This document shows positions 1 through 12,002 of a DNA stretch of 64,000 bases, in pieces (position 1 is the stretch's first letter; the number at the start of each line of letters is the position of its first letter). The translations under genes and the position numbers were made by a program. Under the pieces are notes generated by a model, which saw only the letters and a program-made list of their open reading frames with translations, did not search any database and was not told where the DNA came from. The stretch is from Sipunculus nudus (lineage: Eukaryota > Annelida > Sipuncula > Golfingiida > Sipunculidae): the NCBI GenBank assembly GCA_026874595.1, contig CM049322.1, positions 3,021,900-3,085,899 on the forward strand, read 5' to 3'.

Positions 1-596
1 AATCCATCTTGGAGAGTTTTCTCGTTAACCAGACAGGTGGCGCCAGGTGTTTTTGATGATTAATTAATGCCCTTTTCTCAGAATTTTAGTGGACTATATT
101 CAGGAGTGGTGTGACACACCACTCAATCCATCCCTCACTTCACCTGTACCACTCTAACTAAAGCACTGATGGCTATGATACTTTGCATGCATTTTGATAA
201 TGGAGTGTTTCATCAGTTCCTGTACACTTGTAGTGCTACCTGTATTTTTTTCAATTTTTAGGCATTTTTTCTCTATTTATGAGAACTCCAAATGAACTAG
301 TCATTTGTTAACACAGCACAAACCGTAACTGCTGAACCTAGAATCTTCTAACTTGACATCTTGGGAGACTTATAAAAAATCTCCTTGGAAACCAGAAATT
401 AGATCTCTGTTATCCATATTCTTTGAGCTATGGGGCTCGTAAGTACCCCCAAGAATAATAAAAAAAAATATACAAAAGCTCTAGTTTCTGAATAACTTAT
501 GCCCTGATAGCCATGATTCTTTGGATGTATATTGATCATGGAGTGTTTCATCAGTTTCTGCAGACTGGTGGCACTACCTGTATTTTTTCGAATTTT
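1..596 (+). repeat. Left part of an interrupted dispersed repeat array (~335-bp units)
   Basis: No gene. Bases ~300-596 form one ~335-bp unit that recurs at 4089-5040: 'GTTAACA.(G/C)AGCACAAA.CGTAAC', then 'GGAAACCAGAAATTAG', 'CTTTGAGCTATGGGG', 'AAGTACCCCC', and 'CAGACTGGTGGC.CTACCTGT'. The unit breaks off at 'CGAATTTT' (596), where the next element starts, and resumes at about 3557 with 'TTTTCTCTATTTTTGAGA'. Bases 1-300 are a more decayed copy of the same material. Confidence 0.7.
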
Positions 597-3556
597 AGCT
601 CAGCTGACTATAAGTCAACTGAGCTATAGTCCTGGTCCTTTGTCCTTTGTCCGTCCGTTTGGCCGTCCGTCCGTTAACAGGGCACATTTTAAAACCGTTC
701 GAACTACGAATCCAAAATTCTGCATACCAATAGATGTCCCCAAAATCTCCTACCATACCAAAAATTGGGTCATTAGGACTTTGTTTCTTCGAGATATTAA
801 GGAAAAACCTCCGTTTTCCATAAAAAAGCCATTGTTACACTTCAAAGCTGCCTAATATCAAAACCACTGATCTGTTTTTGATCATATTTAGTATTCGTAT
901 TTTTTCATACATTTTCTATGCACATACCAAAAATTAGGTCAGTATTGGGTATTATTTTGAAGTTATGGGCCCAAATATAATGCAGTTTTTTAAAAATCAG
1001 GAAATATATTTGCTCACTTAACATGAGAATTACTGAAGCTGGAGACTTTTTTTTCAGGAATATAACTTTATTTAATCAAGATTCAATTGTTTACCCAAAA
1101 TTAGATAAGAATTTTGCAAATTTTTCAAGTTATTAGCATAAATAAAAAATCAGTACCTTAAATTTTGTCCAACTTTGGCAGTGGCACGTTTTTTCCCTGT
1201 AAGCACTGTTGATTTAATTTTCACAGCATATATACATAAGGATTTAATCTTTTTTAATCTGAAATTTTAAAGGAATTGTTTGAAAAGAGTACTTAGCTTT
1301 TATTCAAGTCAACTGAGATATAGTCGTGGTCCTTTGTCCTTTGTCCTTTGTCCGTCCGTCCGGCCGTCTGGCCGTCCGTCCGTTAACAGGGCACGTTTTA
1401 AAACCTTTCGACCTACGAATCCAAAATTCTGCATACAAATAGATGTCCCCAAAATCTCCTACCATACCAAAAATTGGGTCATTAGGACTTTGTTTCTTCG
1501 AGTTATGGGCCCAAATATAATGCAGTTTCTTAAAAATCAGGAAATATATTTGCTCACTTAACATGAGAATTACTGAAGCTGGAGACTTTTTTTTCAGGAA
1601 TATAACTTTATTTAATCAAGATTCAATTGTTTACCCAAAATTAGATATGAATTTTGCAAATTTTTCAAGTTATTAGCATAAATAAAAAATCAGTACCTTA
1701 AATTTTGTCCAACTTTGGCAGTGGCACGTTTTTTCCCTGTAAGCACTGTTGATTTAATTTTCACAGCATATATACATAAGGATTTAATCTTTTTAAATCT
1801 GAAATTTTAAAAGGAATTGTTTGAAAAGAGTAGCTTTTATTCAAGTTTTCATACACCATGTCAAGTGTTGTTTACATCTGGCCCACCTAGTAATACAGTC
1901 TTCACTTGCATTATGTAACCCACCCCATGCAGCTTGCCTTGGCTTAGCTTGGCCACTACTAGCAGGCTTCCCCTCTGCCCTGCACTTCCACCCCCCAGCT
2001 GGTGCATAAAGTAGATGAATGTTATAATTTTCTGTATTTTATTTTATTTTTGGCTATGCTACATTTTAGATTTTGTATTGTACCACCAGGGTTACAATGA
2101 TTAAAGTGCACATTTAATTGTGTCCACAAAGTGATGTATTGCTATGAAAGTGTGGATGTTCATCAGAGTGCTCATTAAAGATTTTAATTTGTTTGACTTA
2201 TAACTCATGGTTGTATCAGTTGTTACATGATACTGGCTAAATAATCAAAATTTATATTGCTGATCTTTTATTTCAGTTCATAAAATTAAACATTCCCAAC
2301 TCCAGTTTGCTCCTGGTATAATATATTGGGTGTTTTGATCCTCGGATTAATTTTAACACATGGATTAGTTTCAAATAAAATAAATGCGAATATTGTTAAT
2401 TTTTTATTGGCTCAGTAGAATGGGGAAAAAATGATTTGCTTTGTTTCTCCATCTTTCTGTCTGTTTTAAATATTTAATGTTCATGAATAAACTTTTTTTT
2501 TATAAGCACTGTTGAATTAAATTTCATATCCTGTATGTATATGCAAGGGTGTTGTAACTCTCACCATCCCCTTCTTCATCCCAGTGAGGGTTTGCTCCTT
2601 GACACTGTGAACAATAGTTCTATGGCTGTAGCATAAAATTTAATAATTAAAGAAAATATCTGCAGAGAGACAGAGGTGTTGTAACTCTGATCATAACACA
2701 ACCCCCCCCCCCCCCCCCTCCTTCAAGTCATTGCACATGTGGAGTGGGGACGTTATGGCAACTGTATACATATCATAAAATTGATAAAAAAGGTTTACCA
2801 AATAAATTGGATCTCATCAGACAAATGTGTAGACTGTTGAACTGTCATCAGCTTATCAAAAATGTAACCAATGGAAAGGCATGGTCAGATCTCAAATATT
2901 ATTTGCAACATTTTCTTCAATCATATAAACCAGCCATGGCCCAAATTACCTCTTCCTCTCAAACTTTATCTACATTTCATCATATATTTAATATTTTAAC
3001 CTTCTAGATGGTTCAGTAATGTTGACCATTTGTCCATAGGTACCTATATACATGCCAGAAATTATGTCAATATTGTGTAATATTTAGACGCGAGGGTCAT
3101 CAAAATAATGTACCTTGTCAAGACCAATCTAGTCAAGATATCATGTCATACAGTCACAAATTCATAAATCCCCTCATCAGCATAGTTAATCATAACCTTG
3201 TATCTGTCAAATTGAAAGCTTGCAGTTTTCCATACACTATAGATCCTTCAACAAATAGCCTTATCATGATTATACCACTGTTTAGTATACTGTCATTGCA
3301 TTCATATTTGCTCAAATAAATTGTTTTTTTCAACCCCTCCCAAATAAATAAAAAATAAACCACTATATTTTACTCCATATTAATCCATCAGTCAGATTAT
3401 TTCATATATCATTTACTCATATATTACATTATATTTCTTTATAAAAGCCCAACATGACCATGATATTCATAAGCTTTTTCTACTCAATATAGTATAACAA
3501 TACATTTTTAGTCAGTCATGATCAGCTGAGCGCCGTGACCCATGGGTCCCTTGTTT
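597..3556 (+). mobile_element. Hairpin-headed dispersed element, copy 1
   Basis: The head is an imperfect hairpin at 598-624 (GCTCAGCTGAC, short loop, GTCAACTGAGC), followed by a GTCCGTCCG-rich stretch. The tail is TCAGCTGAGC at 3522 with GTGACCCATGGGTCCCTTG after it, so the two ends carry GCTCAGCTGA in inverted orientation. The core (TGTCCCCAAAATCTCC, ATTATGTC, TATGGGCCCAAA) is shared with the element at 18515-21138. It contains no plausible protein. It holds an internal tandem duplication (960-1845), a 17-base C run (2702-2718) and simple AT-rich sequence. I do not recognise the superfamily; it could be a non-autonomous DNA or rolling-circle element. Confidence 0.65.
960..1845 (+). repeat. 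540-bp-offset tandem duplication inside element copy 1
   Basis: Bases 960-1300 (from 'AGTTATGGGCCCAAATATAA') recur almost unchanged at 1500-1840, exactly 540 bases later, with only a few substitutions and one small indel near the end. The hairpin head is also duplicated, as a truncated copy at ~1305 ('GTCAACTGAGATATAGT'). The second copy lacks about 167 bases present in the first (between 'TTTCTTCGAG' and 'TTATGGGCCC'). The duplication is therefore recent. Confidence 0.85.
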
Positions 3557-3655
3557 ACAATGTTTTCTCTATTTTTGAGATCTTAAAAGATGCGGTCATC
3601 TGTTAACAGAGCACTGAAACCGATTTCTAAGGACCCCACAAAATTCATGATTTTT

Positions 3656-6387
3656 TAGCTCAGCTGACTTTCAGTCGAGCTGAGCTATAGCGATCACTCT
3701 TTGTCCGTCGTCCGTCTGTCCGTCCGTCTGTCCGTCTGTCCGTCTGTCCGTTAACCTGGCACAAATCGTAACCGCTGGACTTAGAATCTTGTAACTTTAC
3801 ATTCTGAGAGGTCAATGAAAAATCTCCTTGGAAACCAGAAATTAGGTCTCTGTTACCCATATCCTTCGAGCTATGGGGCCCCAAAGTACCCCCCAGAAAA
3901 GTCAAAAATTTCATACAAAAACTTCAATATCTCATTAACTACTTGACTGATGGTCATGATTTTTGGCATACATATTGATCATGAGATGTTCCATCAGTTC
4001 CTGAGGACTTGTGGCGCCACCTGTATTTTTCGATTTTTTACGAATTTTTTTCTCTATTTTTGATACCTTTAAAAATGTGAACATCTGTTAACAAGGCACA
4101 AATCGTAACGACTGGACCTAGAATCTTCATTCTCAACACACTGAGAGACCTATGGAAAGTCTCCATGGAAACCAGAAATTAGGTCTCTGTTACCCATATT
4201 CTTTGAGCTATGGGCCCCAAAGTACCCCCCAGAAAAGTAAAAAATTTCATACAAAAACTTCAATATCTCATTAACTACTTGACTGATGGTCTTGATTTGT
4301 GGCATAACTATTGATCATGAGATGTGTCATCACTTCCTACAGACTGGTGGCGCCACCTGTATCGTTGGATTTTTTATGAATTTTTTTCTCTATTTTTGAG
4401 ACCTTTAAGGATGCTGTCATCTGTTAGCGTGGCACAAATCGCAACAACTGCACCTAGAATCTTCATTCTTGACACACTGAGAGACCTATGGAAAGTCTCC
4501 ATGGAAACCAGAAATTAGGTCTCTGTTACCCATATGCTTTGAGCTATGGGGCCCCAAAGTACCCCCCAGAGTAGTCAAAAATTTCATACAAAATCTTCAA
4601 TATCTCAATAACTACAACACTGATGGTCATGATTTTCGGCATACATATTGATCATGATCTGTTCCATCACTTTCTGCAGACTGGGTGTGCCACCTCTATT
4701 TTTTTCAAATTTTTACGATTTTTTTTTCTCTTTTTTTGAGACCTTTAAAGATGTGGTTATCTGTCAACAGGGTACAAATTGCAACAACTGGACCTAGAAA
4801 CTTCATTCTTGTCATGCAAGGAGGCCCATGAAGAGTGCCTGTGGAAACTTGAAATTAGGTCTCTGTTACCCATATCCTTCAAGCTATAGGACTCTGAAGT
4901 ATCCATCAGAATAATGGACAATTTGATACAAAATCTGAAGTATCTGAACAACTAATGCGGAGATCACCATGATTCTTTGCATGGATATTGACCATTAAGT
5001 GTTTTTATTAGTTTCTGCAGACTGGTGGAGCCACCTTTTTTTTTGTATCCTCCAAAACAAAGTTTTGCAGATACTATGTTTTTGACCGGGTTCCTCCGCC
5101 GCCGCCATGTTTGTTTCCAGAGAGCTCCTCTGAGAAAAATGGACCGATTTTTCCGAAACTTACACCAATTATCTAGTCACATGTGAACTAGTGCCTAACC
5201 AATTTGTGTTGATCTCTGACCTTTCCCCTCTATCCAGCGTCCATTTGTGCATCTGTTTCCACACATAAACCCTCATATCTCGGGAACCGATTAACCAATC
5301 AGGAAATAAAATTTATACAAATGTAGCCCTTGGATTGCTTTATAACATACACAAAAATGGTGGCGCCACCTGTAACCATGTTTGCACAGTGTCCATCTGT
5401 TCATCTGCCTTGGGTTAAAATCACTTATATCTCTGCAGTGAAATGACTAATCACCTGAAATTTGACATGCATATACATCCAGGATAGCTTTCTTGATTTT
5501 ATGACAGATGGCACCACCTACATTCACGTTCAACCTGATCACATCCAAGCTCATATCTCAGGAACCGTTTGACCGATTGGGCCAAAATTTTGCATGTGTA
5601 TAGATATCACATAGCTCTTTATCATACGCAAAACAGGTGGTGGCGCCACCTGCAACCTTTTTTGCACAGCGTCTGTCTGTTTTCTGCCGTGGGATAATGT
5701 CACTCATATCTTGGCAGTGGTTTGACATATCTGCCTAAAATTTTGCAGTTTTATACATCCTGGATAGCTTTCTTGATTTTATGACAGGTGGCGCCACCTA
5801 CATTCTAGTTTACACTGCAGACATCATATCTCGGGAACCGTTTGAACGATTGGGCCAAAATTTTTCATGTGTATAGATCTCACATAGGTCAACTGGAGGG
5901 GCCACCTGTAACCATTTTTGCACAGCGTCTGTCTGTTTGTCTGCCGTTGGCTAAAATCACTCATACACATGTAGTGGTTTGACTTTTCTGCCTAAAATTT
6001 TGCATATGTATACAACTTGGACATCTTTCTGGATGTGTGGTAGGTGGCACAACCTACATACACATTTAGGCTGCAGACATCCATGCTAATATACAACATA
6101 CCTCACTCTATTTCCCCTTGCCACTCAATCCATGCCTCACTTCAACCGTTCCACTCTGATTTTGGCGGATACACGTGGTCACTTGTCGGCTACCCGTATT
6201 CTAGTTTTTAAAGTTTACACATTTTTTCTCTATTTTTGAGATATATAAATAAAGACTTAATCTTGGCCTGTTGGTTAATCTGTTTGATGCTTCAGTTGAA
6301 TGGGTATATACTACCATTCTGATGATAAAATTTCCTTTAGCGAATCTCTTCCCTGTCAGCTGAGCGACATGACCCATGACATGGTTC
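3656..6387 (+). mobile_element. Hairpin-headed dispersed element, copy 2 (different core)
   Basis: It has the same head as copies 1 and 3 (hairpin 3658-3685, then GTCCGTCCGTCTGTCCG) and the same tail (TCAGCTGAGC at 6356, then GACATGACCCATGAC), but an unrelated core. The core is ~335-bp tandem units at 3742-5045, followed by ~5040-6100 with repeated 'GGTGGCGCCACCTGTAACC', 'TTTGCACAGCGTCTGTCTG' and 'CATATCTCGGGAACCGTTTGA' blocks. The tail runs directly into the minisatellite. No protein is seen. Confidence 0.65.
3742..5045 (+). repeat. Four ~335-bp tandem units inside element copy 2
   Basis: Units begin near 3742, 4085, 4420 and 4759 at 'CTGTTAACA.GGCACAAAT.G'. Each carries 'GGAAACCAGAAATTAGGTCT', 'GAGCTATGGGGCCCCAAAGT', 'TGATGGTCATGAT' and 'GACTGGTGGCGCCACCTGTAT'. 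Divergence rises toward the right end. A heavily decayed relative lies at 22200-23050. Confidence 0.85.
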
Positions 6388-8495
6388 TGATGCAGTAACA
6401 GTGATGATGTAGGTGTGATGCAGTAACAGTGATGATGTAGGTGTGATGTAGTGACAGGAATGTTGTTGGTGTGATGTAGGGACAGTGATGATGTAGGTGT
6501 TATGTAGGGACAGTGATGATATAGGTGTGATGCAGTAACAGTGATGATGTAGGTGTGATGTAGTGACAGTAATGATGTTGGTGTGATGTAGGGACAGTGA
6601 TGATGTAGGTGTGATGTAGGGACAGTGATGATGTAGGTGTGATGTAGTGACAGTGATGATGTAGGTGTTATGTCGTCACAGTGATGATGTAGATGTGATG
6701 CTGTGATTGTGATGATGTAGTTGTGATGCAGTAACAGTGACAATGTGGGAGTGATGAAGTAACAGTGCTGATGTTGGTCTGATGCAGTGACAGTGATGAT
6801 GTAGGTGTGATGCTGTGATAGTGATGATGTAGGTGTGATGCAGTAACAGTGATGATGTGGGTGTGATGCTAACAGTGATGATGTAGGTGTGATGCAGTAA
6901 CAGTGATGATGTAGGTGTGATGTTGTGATAGTAGTGATGTAGTTGTGATGCCGTCACAATGATGATGTAGATGTGATGCTGTGATTGTGATGATGTAGTT
7001 GTGATGCTGTGACAGTGATGATGTAGGTGTGATGCTGTGATATTGATGATGTAGGTGTGATGCAGTGACAGTGATGATATAGATGTAATGCTGTGATAGC
7101 GATGATGTGGGTGTGATGCAGTAACAGTGGTGATGTGGGTGTGATGCTGTGATAGTGATGATGTAGTTGTGATGCAGTGACAGTGATGATATAGATGTGA
7201 TGCTGTGATAGTGATGATGTAGGTGTGATGCAGTAACAGTGATGATGTAGGTGTGATGCAGTAAAAATGAAGATGTACGATGCAGTGACAGCGATGCAAG
7301 TGTGATGCAATGATAGTGATGCAAGTGTAATGCAGGGACAGTGATGCAAGTGTGATGCAGGGACAGTGATGATATCAGGGTGATTCAAGGAGAGTGATGT
7401 TGTATGTGTGATTCAAGGAGAGTTGAGATGTAGGTGTGGTGCAGTGATAGTGATGATGTAGGTGTGATGCAGTGAGAGTGATCATGTGAGTGTGATGCTG
7501 TGATAGTAATGATGATGGTGTGATGCAATGAAAGTGGTGATGTTGGTGTGATGCACTGACAGTGATAATGTCGGTGTGATGCACTGACAGTGATGATGTG
7601 GGTGTGATGCAGTAACAGTGATGATGTAGGTGTGATGCAGTGACAGTGATGATGTAGGTGTGGTGCAGTAACAGTGATGATGTAGGTGTGGTGCAGTAAC
7701 AGTGGTGATGTGGGTGTGATGCAGTAACAGTGATGATGTTGGTCTGATGCAGTTACAGTGGTGATGTAGGTGTGATGCAGTGACAGTGATGATGTAGGTG
7801 TGATGCTGTGATAGTGATGATGTGGGTGTGATGCAGTGGCAGTGAAGAAGTATGACTGATGCAGTGACTTATGATGTAGGAGTGTTTCAGTGAAAGCGAT
7901 CATGTTAGTGTGATGCAGTGACTGTGAAGATGTAGGTGTGATGCAGTGACAGTGGTGATGCATATGTGATGCAATGACATTGATAACGTAGATGTGATTG
8001 CCGTCACAGAGATGATGTAGATGTGATGCTGTCATAGTGATGATGTAGGTGTGATGCAGTGTTAATCATAATGTGGGTGTGATGCAGTGACATTGAAGAT
8101 ATAGGTGTGATGCAGTGGCATTTAAGATGTAGACATGTATGACGCAGTGACAATGATGATGGAGATATGATGTAGTGACCGTGATAATATAGGTGTGAGG
8201 CAGTGATACTGAAAATGTCACATGTATGATGCAGTGACAGTGATGATGTAGGTGGGACATAGTGACAGTGATGATCTAGGCGTGACACAGTGACAAAGAT
8301 GATGTTGGTGTGATGAAGTACTGGCAAAAGTGATGATTTTGGTGTGATGTAGAGACAGTGATGATGTTGATGTAATAGTGACCCTGATGACGTAGGTGTG
8401 AAATAGTGACAGTGATGATGTTTATGTGCTGTAGTGACAGTGATGATGTAGGTTTGAGGAAGTACTGTATCATTGGTGATGTTGTTGTGATGAGA
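6388..8495 (+). repeat. 28-bp minisatellite, about 75 degenerate units
   Basis: The unit is roughly TGATGATGTAGGTGTGATG followed by CAGTRACAG. The 28-base period is clear, for example between repeats of 'GTAGGTGTGATG' at 6605 and 6633. Units differ by substitutions and small indels and become ragged after ~8050. The minus strand of the unit has no stop codon and 28 is not a multiple of 3, so all three minus frames stay open for up to ~216 codons of His/Thr/Ser-rich sequence. I see no start context, splice sites or codon bias that would make this coding. Confidence 0.93.
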
Positions 8496-8500
8496 CAACA

Positions 8501-8895
8501 GTTATAATGAAGGGGAAGTGTTTCACAGTAAATTTAGTAAATCTTTCCAATTATAGTTTATTGTTTAAAGTTAAAATACAGTTTTGAATATTCAAACTGT
8601 GGTATTGAATACCAATTACCATCAAACATCATGCTGCCATCTTAACTGTCTTTATTTCCCGGTCGGAGAACTTGTTAAATTGAAGGCTGAGATCTGAGCA
8701 GAACACAGAAAATGACTAAAGAAAAGAAATAACGAGAAATATATCTAGAAAGTAAGAGGAAGAAGGCAAGCAAATTAATGTTATAAGTCCAATCACCACA
8801 GAAGGTAGACACTATCCACTTCTAGTGTGGAACTTGTTGGTCAGGGCTATGTCAGTCGCAGATATAGATGATCAATTGATCAAGATTTTGATCAA
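8501..8895. other. No recognisable feature
   Basis: Unique-looking AT-rich sequence between the 28-bp minisatellite and the palindromic element. I see no gene, RNA or clear repeat. Confidence 0.5.
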
Positions 8896-8974
8896 GCCCG
8901 CTTATTGTCATATCGATAGTGCATGCGTAAATTATGATAATAACCGGGATATGACATTATGCGGGCTTCAATAT
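8894..8974. mobile_element. Small palindromic element (~80 bp) and related end at 9735-9768
   Basis: AAGCCCGCTTATTGTCATATC at the left is matched, inverted and with two mismatches, by GATATGACATTATGCGGGCTT at the right. A related terminal sequence, 'ATATGACACAAAGTGGGCTC', lies at 9738 and is preceded by 'AATAACCGGGATT', which also occurs at 8940. This suggests a family of miniature inverted-repeat elements, with 8894 and 9768 possibly the two ends of a ~0.87-kb copy. The superfamily is not identified. Confidence 0.4.
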
Positions 8975-9939
8975 CGATGTCCTATTGAGTCATACAAGAA
9001 GAGTAATGTCTCAAATGATATTTAATAAATCGTCAATAAAAATTAGATAGATAGGTTTATGAATATTTTATTGCACAACGGCATATAAAATTACGTTTAT
9101 GCGTACCTTAAAATTTATTTCCTGTAAGTTTTTTGCCGCATGACGCAATAACTGACAAAAATGGCATCATCGTGCCATTGTCAACATTCTGACGTGCCGC
9201 GACTGAGATTTTAGAACGGGTGCTTCAAGTGCTCACAAAACCTCCAGCTTTTCGTAGACCCTAAAAGGGGATTGCAAGTCGAAAGCAACGTTTACCGCTC
9301 GTGCTTCATATCATCTCGGCGCAACGTCAACGAGGTGTAAACCACGGCCTTGCAAAGCCAGGAGATCATAATGTATGACGTGATCGACAACATCGCCCTT
9401 GCTAACATACGAAGAAAGGCAATGATCTGGATTACAGTGTTATCTTAAGACGTTAATTAGCGAAGTGACGGGAAGTGACCCGCATGCATCACTACAGATG
9501 TGATCGTTTGATACGCCTGACCGATTACAGGCTCTTGGCCTCGTTGATCGCCGTGTTGGCGTTTGATGTGATATTAACTGCGAACTGGTATCACTGCTAA
9601 GGGTTCCAAGCATGACAATAAACGGGATTATGACAATATTCCATGATATAAACCGGTCAGATTTACCATTATATATATAGGAAATGGTTTGGGATTTCAG
9701 ATTTATGTGACAATAACCGGGATTTTCTAATAACCGATATGACACAAAGTGGGCTCGACTGTATATTAAATACAGCGTGAATGCTGTTAATTGATAATGT
9801 GGAAAGTATTTGTTGAGCCATTGTGCAGCTATGACGGATAGAAATTCCATAATCTATGGACGTTACTTGGGGAATAAACTTTGTTACCCTCTGTCAGATT
9901 ACTTTGTATGTATGAAAAAACTGTGAGGAAAACAGAATA

Positions 9940-10879
9940 TATGACATTGTGATGACGTTAGTATTATGATGATGTCATTGTGATGACGTTAGTGTTATGA
10001 TGATGACATTGTGATGAAGTTAGTGTTATGATGATGTCATTGTGATGGGGTTAGTGTTATGATGATGACATTGTGATGAAGTTGGTGTAATGATGATGTT
10101 ATTGTGATGAAGTAGGTGTTATGATGATGTCATTGTGATGAAGTTAGTGGTATGATGATGACATTGTGATGAAGTTAGTGTTATGATGATGTCATTGTGA
10201 TGAAGTTAGTGTTATGATGTCAGTGATATGATGATGTCAATATGATGAAGTCAGTGTTATGATGATGACATCGTGATGAAGTCAGTCTTATGATGATGTC
10301 ATTGTGATGAAGTAAGTGTTATGATGATGACATTGTGATGAAGTTAGTGTTATGATGATGTCAGTGTGATGAAGTCAGTGTTATGATGATGTCATTGTGA
10401 TGAAGTCAGTGTTATGATGATGTCATTGTGATGCAGTCAGTTTTATTATGATGACATTGTGATGAAGTTAGAGAAATGATGATGCCATTATGATGGAGTC
10501 AGTGTTATGATGATGTCATTGTGATGAAGTTAGTGTTATGATGAAGTCAGTGTGATGAAGTTAGTGTGATGAAGATGTCATTGTGATGAAGCCAGTGTTA
10601 TGATGATGCCATTGTGATGAAGTCAGTGTTATGATGATGTCATTGTGATGAAGTTAGTGTTATGATGAAGTTAGTGTGATGATGATGCCATTGTGATTAA
10701 GTTAGTTTTATGATGTCAGTGTGATGAAGTTAGTGTGATGATGATGCCATTGTGATGAAGTTAGTGCTATGATGATGTCATTGTGATGAAGTTAGTGTTA
10801 TGATGATGTCAGTGTGATGAAGTTAGTGTGATGAGGATGCCATTAGGATGAAGTTAGTGTGATGATGATGTCATTGTGA
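9940..10879 (+). repeat. 31-bp minisatellite, about 30 units
   Basis: The unit is roughly ATGATGATGTCATTGTGATG followed by AAGTTAGTGTT, with period 31 measured between 'GTTATG' anchors at 10025 and 10056. Some units lose blocks of about 10-15 bases. It shares the TGATGATG and GTGATG words with the 28-bp array 1.4 kb away and may have a common origin. Confidence 0.92.
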
Positions 10880-10955
10880 ATATATATATATATCTGAATA
10901 TATATATAAAATATATATATATATATAGATATATATATATATATATATATATATC
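10880..10955. repeat. (TA)n microsatellite with interruptions
   Basis: Runs of TATATA interrupted by CTG, AAA and GATA, directly abutting the 31-bp minisatellite. Confidence 0.95.
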
Positions 10956-11137
10956 TGAAGAATAAAGGTTGATGCGTTATGTATATTTATTAATAAATGA
11001 AAGTAAGAGAACTGGTTTTGATTAGTTTTTATATGAGATTCAGTGTCGATATAAATGTTTGTGTATAAATGGATATTGGTTAGGCTGGCGTGTTTATCTC
11101 AGTTTAAGAAAATTCAGTATTAATCCAATATTATTAC

Positions 11138-11361
11138 CTGAGGTAACATCTCTGTATAGCTGGCCAATCGGTGATGTCTCTGACCGTGGAGTCCATGTTT
11201 TGTACGCACCCAGACCAGGTTTATATAGATCTCGTCCATGGGGACCGTCACGTGCTTGTCATGCCAACTCCACAGGTCTATCTTGTCATACAGCTTGAGC
11301 AGAGTATCAGCCAGGAGAAGTTGTAGCTTGTTTCTTTGAGGGTGCAGCATCTCGTCAACAT
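11138..11361 (-). CDS. Lone coding exon, possible pre-NACHT region of a STAND-type protein
   Basis: On the minus strand an exon fits between an acceptor ('TTTTCTGATTAG' ending at 11362) and a donor (CAG|GTAATA at 11138). It enters in phase 1 and leaves in phase 0, giving about 75 codons. The peptide includes 'LLADTLLKLYDKIDLWSW', 'VPMDEIYINLVWVRTKHG' and 'RLASYTEMLPQ'. In many invertebrate NACHT/STAND proteins the segment before the P-loop looks like this: a PLDEIY.NL-type motif, then a 'SY.E(I/M)(F/L)P' stretch. That comparison is from memory. No Walker A sequence and no neighbouring exon were found on either side. It may be an isolated exon, a pseudogene fragment, or part of a gene with very long introns. 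Confidence 0.42.
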
Positions 11362-11563
11362 CTAATCAGAAAACAAGACAGCCTGTCCAGTGATTTCCAG
11401 AATCCGGATGCCTGGTCTGGATGGGCCTCGTGATATTTTAGAGACCTAACTTGTACAGCATAATCACGTAGAAATATTACATATAGGCTACCCGAATACA
11501 GACATATATTTGACAGAGGCATCAATTTCCACCCCTTCTGGGCGTGGGTTAAAATCCGCAACC

Positions 11564-11692
11564 CAATCTATATATTAAAAGCGTAAGGCGATTTTTGTGA
11601 TTTTCCGTATATCCTCTGATACTACCGTACGGTTTGCCATGATTTCTGACATACATATGCTCAATGTTTGTCCGAAGAGATTCCACCCACTT
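11564..11692 (+). repeat. Dispersed repeat, left copy (partner 15095-15212)
   Basis: 'CTATATATTAAAAGCGTAAGGCG', 'TACGGTTTGCC(A/G)TGATTT', 'TGACATACATATGCTC' and 'TTTGTCCGAAGA' recur in the same order and orientation at 15095-15212. The two copies bracket the DNA transposon at 11981-14660. It is possibly the terminus of an unrecognised element. Confidence 0.6.
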
Positions 11693-12002
11693 TTATTTGC
11701 AATATTTGCGTATTACGTGCATAATTAATAATTTTAGTAACACAATGGCCACAGAGTGTTTGATGGCGGGACAGAGTTTTTCTCCGGGGGCCCTATCTGG
11801 GCTTTTTCTTAAATTTGCGGTGACCGGCCCGAAATAATCCCCATTGGTGATCCCTTCTCAAAAGGCAACCTCCGCGCAGCGAAAAGGTCTATTGTGCACA
11901 AGGAGATCTCGCGTGAGGAAAATGCTTAAAAAGGGGGATCTTCCAAAGAATGAAAATTTTCCGAGCGGTAGTGAATGCAGGGTAGTGTGTAAAACCCGAA
12001 CC

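Noticed and set aside
6201-8498. Seven overlapping His-rich minus-strand frames
   Set aside because: All come from the stop-free 28-base unit in three frames; the peptide repeat simply mirrors the DNA period.
9440-9850. 136-codon minus frame as a gene
   Set aside because: Its N-terminal half overlaps inverted-repeat element sequence (AATAACCGGGATT, ATATGACACAAAGTG) and it has no recognisable motif or splice signals.
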